The notes below the pieces were generated by a model. It made no database searches. It saw only the letters and a list, made by a program, of their open reading frames with translations, and was not told where the DNA came from. 64,000 nucleotides of DNA from Knufia peltigerae (Eukaryota; Ascomycota; Eurotiomycetes; Chaetothyriales; Trichomeriaceae), in the NCBI GenBank assembly GCA_030247855.1, contig JAPDRN010000031.1, forward strand, positions 62,001-126,000. The letters run 5' to 3'. A program made the translations under genes and the position numbers. This document shows, in pieces, positions 1-10,827 of this stretch (the first letter of the stretch is position 1; the number at the start of each line of letters is the position of its first letter).

Positions 1-1690
1 GGATCCACGGTCAAGAGATGAAACACCCGCCTCGTCGGTCCGCACGACGACGAACTCGGCAGACATGCAGGCTCGACAAGCCAAAATCAGAACTTTCAAA
101 CCCGATCTCCAGAAATATCTGCAATTTCAACAGGAGTACATGACGTATTATCACTATTTTTACAAGCTGGATCCGACAGACTTTGTGCATAGCGAGATGA
201 TCGATTTAGCCTTGACTTATGAGCCTCTGCTTTATGCTGTTGTGGGATTTGCAGCTTATCACTATGAGTTGCAACAACCGAACCCCAAGTTGTCACACTT
301 TCTTAACTACCACTCCAAGTCGCTATCGATGCTCAGAAAATCCTTGGAAAAGAATGCCAAAGTCACTCCCGCAACCCTGTTGACCGTGCTACAATTGGCA
401 ACTTTTGAGGAGTATCTTGGGGACTGGGTCAACCTTGTTGGGCATCACAAAGCGGCCCACAGTATGGTGAAAGAATTGTACACCCACGATACGATGATGG
501 AGACCGATCTCGGACGACGAATCTTCAGCTGGTACGCTCGTCTGGACGTGATTAGTGGACTGATGGCTGGTAGCGAGACTCGACTCGATCGGTTGTGGTT
601 CGAGGCAAACTCTAAATGGTACCACGATCAGATAGCGGGTGATGCGCAAAGCAACGTCGACGTCGAGGATACATTGGCGTATTTTGTGGCCGCAAACCGC
701 CTCCTCGGCATGGACATGGCTGCACTTTTTGCCCGCTTCGCAAAGCGAGAGATCAGCGTGGAAGAATTCAACCAGGAAAATGCTACCATCGTGCAGAGAC
801 TCGACGAGATGAAGCGTCACATTCAGGCCTTCAACGATGAATATTACAGGGTGAAGGAGTTTCCCGTGGCACAAGAACGACCTCTGACCGAAGAGGACAT
901 TGTCAACCCTTACACGCCAGGCGGGCTCTTCAAAGGCGCTTTGTGGCCGTTGAACTTCATGTGGCTCGATTGGTACGGCATTGAGCTGATGCAAAAATCC
1001 CAAACCGCACTTCTCCTCCGGCAGCCCATACCGCCTGAACAGGAAACCGTGAGTTTGGAAGTGTGCCGAATCTACGAAGCCATCGAACGGTGGCCGGAAG
1101 CCCCGAACGGGGCGGTCCTCGGGATGCACGCCAGTTTGGGGATTGCGCTCGTCTTCCTCAACAAGGACGCCAAACATACCATGTGGGCCAGGAGGAAACT
1201 TGCCGCGGTCGAGAGACAAGGTTACATTTTCCCACCTACATTTCGACGCAAGATGGCCGAAATGTGGGGGTTGTCACGCGACCTTGCTAGCGGTGGTGGT
1301 GACGACAACGACGAGGTTGAAGATTGGTGGCTCCCCAACAACGAAGGCAACGTACCGATGTTGACGGAAATTCGAAGAGTGGTCAACGAGAGACAAGGGA
1401 GTGACACCGTGACGGCGGTAGAGTCACTCACAAACGTCCGAGATTTGAAGGCAATTTTTGCAAAGATGGACATTCGGACCCATTCGACCACAGAGAGTGA
1501 CATCAACAACTTTAGTCCATTGAGCGACGAAAGTGCCGAACGATCGAGTACCATCAGTACAAGTCCTACCAGCATCAGTTTTGGTGGAGATACCAAAGGG
1601 GGTGGTGGTGGTAGTAATCAACGACAGCAGCAGCCGCCGCAGCAACAACAACAACAGGGGATTTTGAAACGAGGGAACTCATCATCGTGA
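1..1690 (+). CDS. Fungal-specific transcription factor, C-terminal part (5' end outside window)
   Basis: The reading frame is open from base 2 with no stop before the first ATG at 65, so the gene very probably continues to the left of the window and the 541-residue product from that ATG is not the full protein. The visible part is mostly helical and resembles the Fungal_trans_2-type regulatory domain of Zn2Cys6 regulators (for example ATLLTVLQLATFEEYLGDW, then an RRIFSWYARLDVISGLMAG-like segment). No zinc cluster is visible, so it is expected upstream. The C-terminus is low complexity: a Ser/Thr-rich stretch, a Gly run, then a Gln-rich tail ending in GILKRGNSSS. It probably acts in the nucleus as a DNA-binding regulator; its targets are unknown. 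A 276-codon antisense frame (389-1219) is a shadow. Confidence 0.8.
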   Translation, partial: DPRSRDETPASSVRTTTNSADMQARQAKIRTFKPDLQKYLQFQQEYMTYYHYFYKLDPTDFVHSEMIDLALTYEPLLYAVVGFAAYHYELQQPNPKLSHFLNYHSKSLSMLRKSLEKNAKVTPATLLTVLQLATFEEYLGDWVNLVGHHKAAHSMVKELYTHDTMMETDLGRRIFSWYARLDVISGLMAGSETRLDRLWFEANSKWYHDQIAGDAQSNVDVEDTLAYFVAANRLLGMDMAALFARFAKREISVEEFNQENATIVQRLDEMKRHIQAFNDEYYRVKEFPVAQERPLTEEDIVNPYTPGGLFKGALWPLNFMWLDWYGIELMQKSQTALLLRQPIPPEQETVSLEVCRIYEAIERWPEAPNGAVLGMHASLGIALVFLNKDAKHTMWARRKLAAVERQGYIFPPTFRRKMAEMWGLSRDLASGGGDDNDEVEDWWLPNNEGNVPMLTEIRRVVNERQGSDTVTAVESLTNVRDLKAIFAKMDIRTHSTTESDINNFSPLSDESAERSSTISTSPTSISFGGDTKGGGGGSNQRQQQPPQQQQQQGILKRGNSSS

Positions 1691-2532
1691 GATGATGCCG
1701 GAAGTTGCCACCACCTGTCCATCTACAAAGTCATACATTAGAACTCTCTCTCTTTTTTACGAAGAGAGAATTCTGAGAAGTTCACGACCTCAGTTCTATG
1801 TGACGAGTCACGAAATATTGAACGACATGACTATGAATGCACGAACGAACGAACGAAAAGAAAAAGCACGAGACAACCTTGTTTATCTTTTGTTTCCACG
1901 CCAAAACAAAAACCCTCGAATGCCGATGCCAATGTCAATGTCAAAAAAAACAAGAAAGTTTTTTGAGTGTGATATCCCTTTTCGTATCTCTTTTGTTTTA
2001 TATCTTACTTTCGTCTCTCTACGGAGGAGTATGTTTTAGTTACCTTGGTCAATTAATGGAAGATGTTTCTTTTTGAAACACGAAAGACTTGAATTGTGAA
2101 CATGTGTTTTAATCCGGTGTATCCCCAAGAGTATCCGAGTCCAAAGTATACGATTCGAGATCTAGACGAGGTCGTGTTGGGCTTTTTTTTTCCTTCTCTT
2201 TTTTCCTTTTTTCCCGTTCTTGCTCTTCCTCGAGACTGCTGGCAGTATACAACATTGAGGGTTACACTAGAGGGAAGAGAGGAAACAAAGCCCCTAGTAG
2301 ATCAGTAACCATTGGTCTACGAAGTATGTACCGAGTAGTCACCTCGGGATTTGCCTTTTTAGCTAGCTTCGTACTCCGTAATAGTCGGTCTTTTTGACGT
2401 TCCCGTCTTGTCCGCACGGTGTTATTAGTGTGATAAGTACCTACTGTAAGGTTTCGACTGGAGTAGGGAGGGTACATACCCAGGGAGGAAGGGAAACGCG
2501 AGGGGGCGTTAGTCCCAAAACGACGACGAACA

Positions 2533-2560
2533 CGAAAACGAAAACGAAAACGAAAACGAA
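2533..2560. repeat. (CGAAAA)n hexanucleotide microsatellite
   Basis: Four perfect copies of CGAAAA plus a partial fifth, followed by an A-rich stretch. It lies in the gene-free block. Confidence 0.9.
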
Positions 2561-2817
2561 GAAAAAATGAAACCCCAGTGACAGACATCAAGGTGGAATG
2601 ATTATTAAAAATACCAAGTACGATTGAGAGACGGGACACGGAATTATCACGGAGTACTTTTTTGGTGTATTCGTCCTTTTCGCGTTTACTATTTTTTTCT
2701 CCTTTGAAGAAGTGATTTCTGATTCACCACTTCTGTACTACCCTACGAGTAGAAAGGATATTATTGAAAGTGGACACGCATACTCGTACTATGGCGGGGC
2801 ACCGAAGATTGTTAGGG

Positions 2818-2854
2818 GAGGAGGAGGAGGAGGAGAAGGAGGATGATGATGATG
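2818..2854. repeat. (GAG)n followed by (GAT)n microsatellite
   Basis: Six GAG units pass through an imperfect GAA-GGA-G junction into four GAT-type units. It is non-coding in context; short frames through it encode only Glu/Asp runs. Confidence 0.85.
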
Positions 2855-3823
2855 GGTACTGTATCCTCATCAGAGTGGATCAGGATAAGAAGATACTGTA
2901 CTGTACAGTAGAAACATGGCGGTGGACCGTCGTGGTTGTATTGTATTGAACATGGGAACCTCTTTTTTTGTGTGTGAGAGAGAGGGGGGGGGGTTGACGG
3001 CACGAAGTTACGGAATAAAATACCCCACTTCGAGGCTTTACAGTACATAGTATCCAGATACTCTAAAATCTCTTTAGCTATTGGGAGGGGGGTTTTTCAC
3101 GGTCACGATATGTTCCGTCGAGGATCCAGTTGAGATGGGCAGAGTGGCAAAGAAGACCTACCCCGTCCATATGTCCAGACTCATGCCCCGTGCTTTCTTT
3201 TTCTTTTTCTTTTCCCCCCCCCCTTTTTAACAGTACAGTGTTGTCTCTTTTTTCTCTCTGTGGCTTTTCTGGGCTCAACAGTAACGTCGTCTGGTGGGAG
3301 GTGTCTAAAGAACATGAATCTCTGTGAGCGTCGGAGCACCAGGCCGGTCCCCCTTTTACGTCTTTTTCTCTTTCATCTACGCCATAGTATGGAGTAAACA
3401 AAAAGAAAAAAACGACAACACGGGGAGAGATTGGCCACGACTTTGACCGAAATAAAGGACGAAAATAGAAACACGACAACTCCGCATCAAGTATCCAGCA
3501 TTTGAAAAAAAAAACAAAGAGTACTCCGGATAGTACGGAGTCCCAAAAAACCCAGATGGGTTTTGGTCATTGGAGTCATGGAGTATTGGAACAAGGCAGG
3601 CAAAAATGATCACCATGGACTTTGAGGCCATGACTAGGACATTTGTAGAAAAAAGTACCGAGTACTCTGTAGAAACTAATGTAAACAAAAGCAATGAACT
3701 CTCCTAGTGTACGAGGTCCCGAGTAAACTAATAAAGAGTACTTCCGTAGTCCATTGACTACAGTAATAGTTGGTTGTATTACGGAGCAATTAAAATAAAA
3801 GGGGGGTAATTAAATAAGTGATC

Positions 3824-3855
<32 letters not shown>

Positions 3856-3909
3856 AGAAAGAGAGAGGGAGAGAAAGAGAGAGGGAGAGAAAGAGAAAGA
3901 GAAAAAAAA
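3824..3909. repeat. Purine (AG)n / (GAGAAAGAGAGG)n tract
   Basis: An 86-bp pure-purine stretch: perfect AG dinucleotides, then GGGAGAGAAAGAGA-type units repeated about four times, ending in an A run. Such polypurine mirror sequence can form non-B DNA (general knowledge); no function is shown here. Confidence 0.9.
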
Positions 3910-6507
3910 TACTCTACTCCGTACTTCGTACAAAGTTGTCTAGATTTCTTGGTTTATATTAGTTTCTACTGTACGGAGTACATACATAGGTACTCCGTGG
4001 CATTATTATGTACTTCCGTTCTCCGTTAGGTAGACGCTATCCAAGAACCATTCGCCGGGTCTTGTACTCCGTACAGGTTTTACGAGAGGAAGGGGACCAT
4101 TTGACGGGAAGTGCCTATTTTGCTGAATGAGGCAAGGTTGGTAACTCCTTCCCAAGAAAAAGAAAAAAGAAAAGAAAAGAAAAAAACCTCCGTACAGTAA
4201 TCTGTCTATACGAGTTGGGATATCTTTTTTGGAAATGATAAACCATGATCCATCTGTACAAGAAGTCGTCTACCAAGGCAAAAAGTAAACAAAAGCAAAA
4301 GCAGAGATGTGGTCAGTTGTAACTTTTTACCCTCACAGTATGGAGTATTAATAACTATAAGAATGGAGTGGGTTTTTTACATACAACCCACGAGTTATGC
4401 TAGTACTCCGTACTTCCGTATGTATTTCTCTCCGTTCGAGAAACACAAAAGTTCCTCTCCCCCCCCCCTTTTTCTTGTTTTTGACTGGGTTGATGATTTT
4501 GATCGACCCAGAAACCACTCCCGTACGACGGATCAATCAAATGCTCGTGTCATGACAATTATTTACGTACAACCCGTGTAAAACAAAGATACTGTATCAA
4601 CAATATTCTCCGTCCGTGCCCCCAAACGATCCCTCACGGCTACTTCCATTCGCCAGGGGGGGGAGGGGGCGGGAGTGAAAAGAAGAGGAGTTATACTCCG
4701 TCCGGAAAATACGGAGTAGGTACGGGAAGTATGTGGACAGTATTTTGATTTTCAGTAGATATCGCATACGGAGACTAACACCGAATTCGTTCGTATCTCC
4801 CCCTATACCAAACACCATACTCCGGGTCCTAGGTACCTTTTATCAGTGCCATCTCGATAAATGAAATCAATGTGAGACACGGGAGATTGGTAAAAAGATC
4901 AGAGGAAACAAAAAACAACAAAAAAACTGCTTCTCGTATTCGTTCTCCGTTTCCCCTTTTTGAAAAGTAAACGGACGAAATAGTACCTCCGTCTACGGAG
5001 TATCAGAAGACAAGAAGAATCACTTCGTTGTACTACGGAGTATAGTAGTAGGTAAGGGGGATTGACGATCAATATCCCCCGTACACCGCTTTGCAAACCC
5101 CGATCTACACAACCCTAGTACAAGCACCCTCTGCAAATCGTTTGGAGGCTTACCATCCGTACGTGATATGACGGATTTCTCAAGTCTTTCCCAAGTCGTC
5201 AAGTGTCGCGAGAAACAAATGACGATGTACGGAGAGTACGAGTTCTCCCGTAAGTCCTAGGATCAATTGGTCTTGTTTTTGATACATCACAAACTAGGCG
5301 ATCTTCCGGCGATGCGCAATTTTTTCTTTGTACGGGCTAGGCCTGACCTAGAACTCTCATCGGCGTGATGGACCGCCATCTCTCTCTCTCTCTATCTCTT
5401 TTCTACCGTCAAAAGAACAAAAGGTATCCCCCCCCCACCTCTCCTAGAATGGCCCAGACCAGTCTAGTCCCAATGTCCAATGTCCAGAATCCATGGTGGG
5501 CATTCCCCTCAAACATTCACCCTATCTCAACACTACCTTACTCCGTACCTCTGCATATGACGGCAGCAAAGTCTGATGAACGTCTGTCCGAGTTCTTTTC
5601 TCCTTGGATCGAGTGGCCCCGTCCGTTATTGTTAGACGATGACAGGCCGCAACAAAACCTTATCAGCTCTGTCACTCGGACTAGCAACAAGAATGGCAAG
5701 TGTTGATCAGAAGTGCTCCTACTTGTACCCCAGGTCCATACGGCATACTGCATTGCAGTGATAGGAGATTATTACCCGAGTCCAAAACAGTGTGGGAGAG
5801 ATTGTCATCCATGACCACCACCAAGACAAAACCGATATCAGTCAGTGGCTTGCTGATGGTGTGCCGAGGGAGGCTGCCTGCTTGAGGTTGTGGTGGCGGT
5901 GGTGGTGTCGTCCCCCCGTAACGCCTACTCAGAAGGGGTGATTGACAGGACTTGCTGTCTGTGTGGATGCTACCACAGTGCATCTCATCTTCTGGTTGGA
6001 CATACCTTACCATCCACACTTTTTCGGATAAAGGAAATGCGCATCCGATGTGTAAGCCATGAAGAGATGAAACCACCATTATTTGGTGGTTGACGCGCAT
6101 TGGAAATAGAGTGTACATTAATACATATGCATATGCATGCACGTTGGAGTGGTTTTTCGGCCCGACCAGAACTCGAAACTACCGACTTCGTCCACATCGA
6201 AACAAAAACATCCCTGGGGCTGACAGGTCCTCGTCTTCAAATTTAGATGAAGAAGTGCATGACCATATGCTGCGTGTCTGTGACACAGGTGGAGAATAAT
6301 GCTAAGCTAGCTACCAAATTGCCAGGGATCCTAATTTTCGGTTCTTGAACAGGATGGTAGAGCGTAACGAGTGCAAGGGTTGACATCTCATCCGAAGTAT
6401 GCGGTGTATTCCTGCCCCTTGAGACATCAGAGCGACCCTCTCTGGAGTACTCACTCATAACATCCCGAGTCAACGGATTTCCAAAAGAGCCAAACCTCCC
6501 CTCAACG

Positions 6508-8004
6508 TCACTGCATTTCCGTTGACAAGGATTGATATCGGTGTCCGTCTCGATCCCTGCCGATCTTGAGACAAGTCGGCATATGCAAAAGATGTCCACG
6601 GCGATCGCGAACGAATTTAGCGAATAATGCGGCGGAAGAATAAACTGCCACTAACGAAATGACCGCAGGGTATCGAAATAGATCAGGTTTCGGAAATACA
6701 ATGGTGGTTGCAAAAGTACAGAGTTCGAAGAAATTCTGCACCGACATCTCAACCGAAGAAAACGAGCCGCGGTGGGACGGTGTGATGGATTCTTGGATGA
6801 TCAACTGGGCGCAGAGGTCGAATGACCAAAGGCCGAGCCTGGACATGATGACTCCGGCGATGAATATTGCCGTGATGGCGTAGGGTGATCCCAACACCCC
6901 CATCCAAAGGGCCCCAACGGCACAAGTCAACCAAAGCATCTGCCATGACAAAAACCAGATACCTGCGCGCACTGGGCCGATCCTGGACATGACTCTGGGT
7001 GCCAGGAATGTCGAGGAGATTTCTGAAATGGCCGAAGCTGTTCTGAGGAGTCCTACTGTCGTTGATGTAATCTGTGGGGTCGGAAGAGCGAGAAGGTAAG
7101 TCGTCATTTGACCAGAAAAAGACAGCACAGTAAGGTATAGGACAGACAAGGCAAGTGAAGGTAGGAATGCTGTTTGTCGAACATAAATTCTAGCCGAGTC
7201 AACGACAAAGCCGCCGCATCGTGCGAACTTCGATCGAGATTCTGATTGTGCTTCTTCCGGTGAGATCAATTCGGATTCTTCTTGACCTTGTCCGCCGCCA
7301 TCATCAGCGAGTGCAGGAACTTGATAAAAGACCCTTGCGATGAGAAAATACTCGATACCGACAGAGAGTGCATTGGTGAACAGAGTCGACCATACAGCGA
7401 TACTGGGTGACCACCCATGCAACAAGGCTATCGACAGCGGCGAGACGAGTTTGCAAAAGAGGTCGATACGTCTCATTTGCGCATTGAGTGTTTGAAGTTC
7501 AGAGTCATCTCCCCCAGCGATAACAACCACCCAGTCTCTTTCCACTGCGACAGTGTTCATTATGGAGCATAATTTCTCCACGCATGCCAACACGATAAGC
7601 AAGACAAGCAGCAATGCCAGTATAGGCTTTGAAAGTGCTTCCTTTGCCTGGAATAAAAGGGCAAAGGCGGCACACGAGGCAGCCACACTGGCTCTTTGCC
7701 CGAGGATGGAAATGCGAATGGTGCTCAGACGGTTATTGGAATCGATGAAATTCCCTATGCTCGGTGAGAATGTAATGGCCGCCAGAGCACGGACAAGTGC
7801 ATATATCGACATGGGCAGAAGCGTCCCGGGGTAGACGGTGGCCAGAAAGAGAACTGCTCCGAACTCGAAGCCTCGAGCATTCCACATTGACAGTAGATGG
7901 GACACATAGAGTGACCCAGCTAGTGAATTGGAACCCATTGTGAAAAAGTATCGATTTCCTGTGACCTTGCCTCTTGTTTTTCTCTTCTCGTACTTTGGAG
8001 TCAC
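6508..8004 (-). CDS. Ferroportin-like iron exporter (SLC40 family)
   Basis: The intronless frame encodes 498 residues with about ten hydrophobic segments. The N-terminal part has the SLC40 signature: LYVSHLLSMWNARGFEFGAV followed by a FLATVYPGTLLPMSIYALVR-like segment, then a charged loop and the ERDWVVVIAGGD segment matching the ferroportin motif before helix 5. Family members export Fe2+ (in some lineages other divalent metals) across the plasma or vacuolar membrane. Length is close to animal ferroportins (about 570) with a shorter C-terminal tail. The ATG at 8004 opens the longest frame; a second in-frame ATG 22 codons later, just before GSNSLAGSLYVSHL, is an equally plausible start. The gene lies 434 bp downstream of the monooxygenase on the same strand. 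Direction of transport and location in this fungus are inferred from the family. Confidence 0.9.
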   Translation of the reverse strand: MTPKYEKRKTRGKVTGNRYFFTMGSNSLAGSLYVSHLLSMWNARGFEFGAVLFLATVYPGTLLPMSIYALVRALAAITFSPSIGNFIDSNNRLSTIRISILGQRASVAASCAAFALLFQAKEALSKPILALLLVLLIVLACVEKLCSIMNTVAVERDWVVVIAGGDDSELQTLNAQMRRIDLFCKLVSPLSIALLHGWSPSIAVWSTLFTNALSVGIEYFLIARVFYQVPALADDGGGQGQEESELISPEEAQSESRSKFARCGGFVVDSARIYVRQTAFLPSLALSVLYLTVLSFSGQMTTYLLALPTPQITSTTVGLLRTASAISEISSTFLAPRVMSRIGPVRAGIWFLSWQMLWLTCAVGALWMGVLGSPYAITAIFIAGVIMSRLGLWSFDLCAQLIIQESITPSHRGSFSSVEMSVQNFFELCTFATTIVFPKPDLFRYPAVISLVAVYSSAALFAKFVRDRRGHLLHMPTCLKIGRDRDGHRYQSLSTEMQ

Positions 8005-8205
8005 TTGTTGTACGGAAACATGGTCAAACCAGAAGAAGCTGTTTGCTACTGCTCTCTGATAGGGGAGTGTGTGTCACCGCATCGTCAATCACAAACACGG
8101 AGTATTTCCAGTGCGATGAAGATGCTCACGATTGGAAGAATTTATGAAGCGGTCAACCTGGAATGTTATAAAAATACTGGTTGAGCCCAACATACGTAAG
8201 CCACC

Positions 8206-8211
8206 TTATCT
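8206..8211 (-). promoter_or_regulatory. Possible GATA-factor site upstream of ferroportin
   Basis: TTATCT on the + strand reads AGATAA toward the ferroportin gene, about 200 bp upstream of its ATG. Fungal iron repressors of the SreA/Sfu1 GATA class bind WGATAA-type sites (general knowledge), so this is a candidate only. Six-base matches are common by chance, and the rest of 8005-8438 shows no other clear element. Confidence 0.25.
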
Positions 8212-8438
8212 TTGTCTGGCCGCTTTAACGACACCTATCGCCCTCTGCTCTCATCTGGCCGTCATCTCCATCTCCATCTCCCTTCCCCGTCCTGCTTTTC
8301 TCTGCAATGTGACGAGGCTTACATTTTCCTTATCAACAATTGGAATTTAGTCTGACCGATCGGTCTGTTTTCTCCGACCAGCAAGATCGAGCCAAAATCC
8401 CTCTTATGTGACAAGTCTACAATTGTCAAATAGCTAAC

Positions 8439-10827
8439 CTACGACAAAACCACTTTCTTCCCTTTCTCTTGCGTTACCATGAACCCAGAAAAGAACTTAT
8501 CCAGCTCATCATATGCGTCCATAGGGCCGACGTAAGATACGTACTGATCAGGTCTAAGCACGACAGAGCATCCGGCTGGACCGATTCCAAGATTCTCATA
8601 GATCTGTCCGTGCCCTTCGTGGTAAGACTGACCGTCGACGAAAATCTTCCAATAATCCCACCCTTCTATCTCGTCGAAGTTTCTGTAAACTTCTGGAAAA
8701 TCAAAGAACGAGACTTGTGTTCTCGGAGCGTTGTGGATGGCCAGAACTTCGAATACATCGTCGTACCGTCCTCCGCTGGGTGTGAATCGTTTCAGGAACG
8801 AGTTTGGCGCGGCGAGCTTTGTGCCAACGTTCTTCAATTTGGCTGCCTGGACAGGGTCTCTGATGTCGCCGGCGAATGTGATGATGCGCCACCGACCGTT
8901 CGATCTGAGAAGTTCATGAAGGTGGGAAGGCCGGGCGTCGGACTGGTTGAGGATTTTGTGGCTGGGGATGCGTTTGCCGACTTCGACCTTGGTCGCAAGG
9001 GTCGGTATCGACAGGACTTGGTAGTCTGGGTTGTGTACGCCAACATCCGTTCCGTCACCTTGGTCTGTGGAGTTGCCTTGTTTTGCGACGATGAGGCTTG
9101 ACCCGTAGTCGACGGCTATAGACCAGGTTGATGTATTAGCCCACGAGTTCTGACTCTCGCCTTGGAAGCCCAAAAGGTGGAATGGGTACACAGAATATCC
9201 ACTTACCGATCCCACTCGCAAACATATTTCCTTTCTCAAATGCATTCTTAAACTCCTGAATACTAATCCCTTCCTCGTCCATGACGTCTTTCGCCGGTCG
9301 GCCGGAGAAGAGACGAGAAAATCTATGATCGAACGCGATCAAGTCCTGTGCGATTCGACGTCTTTCTGATTGGTAGGTTTTCAAGATATCGCGGCTTGCT
9401 ATGCCCTTGACGACATTGGCGACTTTCCATCCTAGATTGTACGCTGTGCAAGGAGTACAGTCAGTCGGTTATTCAATACCATCAACTACCGCACGAATTG
9501 CTGCCATCCCCAGCAGACACAGAGAAGTGAAGAAAAACGAGAAACCCAAAGAACTCACCATCTTGCATGCTAACATTCATTCCTTGGCCTGCTTTGGGAC
9601 TGGTGATGCGTGTGTTAGCACAAGAAGTAACCCGGCGACTCCTCCAACATCTTACCTGTGAGTATGTACCGCGTCTCCGGCAAGGAATATTCTCTCGTGG
9701 GAAGAGAATTGTGTTCCGACCCGTTGTCCGATCTGGTAAGCAGTCCACCAGTCGAGTTTGCGATAGTCGAGTTTATAGGGTGCGATGATGCGTTGCGCGG
9801 CCTGCAAGATGGTCTGGGGAGTGATTTTGGATCTATCGACTCTAGCACCAGCACTATCACCGATCTTCTCCGTTGTCGTAAGTTGGATATACAGACGGAC
9901 AAGTTTGTTCTCGCGCGGAATCACCATCACACTCCCAGCGCTGGCGGAATGGATGGCACAACGCATTCTGATATCCGGGAAATCGGTAATAGGGACTATG
10001 TCGAGAACTCCCCAGATGTAGTCTGTCGATTCGCCCTCCAGCTTAAAACCTAGCTGGTTACGTACCCAGGAATGAGCCCCATCAGCGCCTAGTACGTACT
10101 TTGCCTGAATCACTTCTTCGGTATTTGCTTTGCCGTTCAGGTGAGCAGAATCATTTAGGAGATCTTGTGTATCGTCAGGTGCGATATTGCTTCGGAAAAG
10201 TCCGTCCATGACTGAAGTTCCGTTTGTCGAGATCCCAGTTTGTTGCTGGGGGGTGGCCTCTTCCTCGCTGAGGTGTCGTAGAGTGACCGTTATTGGGTAC
10301 GCATCATTGTCCTCTACAAGGGTCTGGTTGAGTTCGAGCTTAGATGGCATGACACCTCGTTCGACCCGGATATCGCTGCACGACTCTATCGAATCGAGAA
10401 AGAATCGCTCAATACGACCTTGGTGGAGAACGACTTGTTGAAACCGACTGATTCCAGGGATTGTGTCGGGTATTCTGTCGCTTCGACGAATGATGCCGTC
10501 CTTGTCCGGGTTCCAAAGGCAAATTTCCAGCATATGATTTGATTCGATCCAGGCCCGGTGACCAAACCCAAAAGAGTCGAATATCTCTAATGTACGGCAC
10601 TGGAGGCCGTCGGCCTGGCCATTGAAGATCTGAAAGGTTATGTTAGTGGCAGCAAAAATCCGAATATGCATGCATACCTTGGTGCCACGCTTGTCGCATA
10701 TTCTGGTTTTGATGCCGCATTTAGCCATCCATTCGGCCATCATGAGTCCAGCTGGTCCGGCGCCCACGATAAGGACATCGACCTTTTCGGGCTGCACGCC
10801 GTTCACTGTCTCGTTCGGAGCCACCAT
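8439..10827 (-). CDS. Phenol 2-monooxygenase-like FAD-dependent hydroxylase
   Basis: Five exons: 10827-10678, 10629-9656, 9599-9559, 9443-9207 and 9115-8439. Introns are 48, 56, 115 and 91 bp with GT..AG ends and phases that join cleanly, giving 692 residues. The 48-bp intron is a multiple of three without a stop, so the raw frame reads through it. Residues 17-34 hold the FAD dinucleotide motif (VLIVGAGPAGL). A DG motif (GADGAHSW) lies in the middle, and the GD motif GDAVHTHSPKAGQGMN crosses the second intron at about 368. The C-terminal third matches the thioredoxin-like dimerisation domain of phenol hydroxylases. The family uses NADPH and O2 to hydroxylate phenolic rings; the natural substrate (phenol, salicylate-type or a secondary metabolite) cannot be told. 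Length is close to the 665-residue Trichosporon enzyme. Confidence 0.93.

Larger units (their letters stand above)
2372..5546. repeat. Cluster of dispersed TACTCCGT / ACGGAGTA octamers
   Basis: Exact copies read by eye: TACTCCGT at 2372, 3915, 3991, 4065, 4404, 4694 and 5539; ACGGAGTA at 2649, 3973, 4711, 4995 and 5035 (first base given). Many extend to GTACTCCGTAC or TACGGAGTAC, and near-matches are common (about 3521, 3534, 4193, 4806, 5229). Further exact copies in the window are at 8097, 17772, 28291, 28315, 28538, 28586, 59989 and 63581, all outside the coding exons called here. About two would be expected by chance in 64 kb on both strands. Function unknown. Confidence 0.8.
1691..6507. 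other. 4.8 kb intergenic block without a convincing gene
   Basis: Six-frame reading shows only short frames with no recognisable domain and no plausible spliced series. The block is rich in microsatellites, homopolymers and purine or pyrimidine tracts, and carries 12 exact copies of TACTCCGT or its complement. It separates the 3' end of the transcription factor (+) from the 3' end of ferroportin (-), so both flanking genes converge on it and it is not obviously a promoter. It could hold a non-coding transcript, a decayed repeat or simply relaxed sequence. Nothing here supports a protein. Confidence 0.7.

Noticed and set aside
389..1219. 276-codon minus-strand frame across the first transcription factor
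   Set aside because: Antisense shadow of a conserved regulator domain; no motif and no splice context.
3824..3909. Centromere, telomere or CRISPR-like array
   Set aside because: It is a simple purine microsatellite without spaced palindromic repeats or telomeric TTAGGG units.
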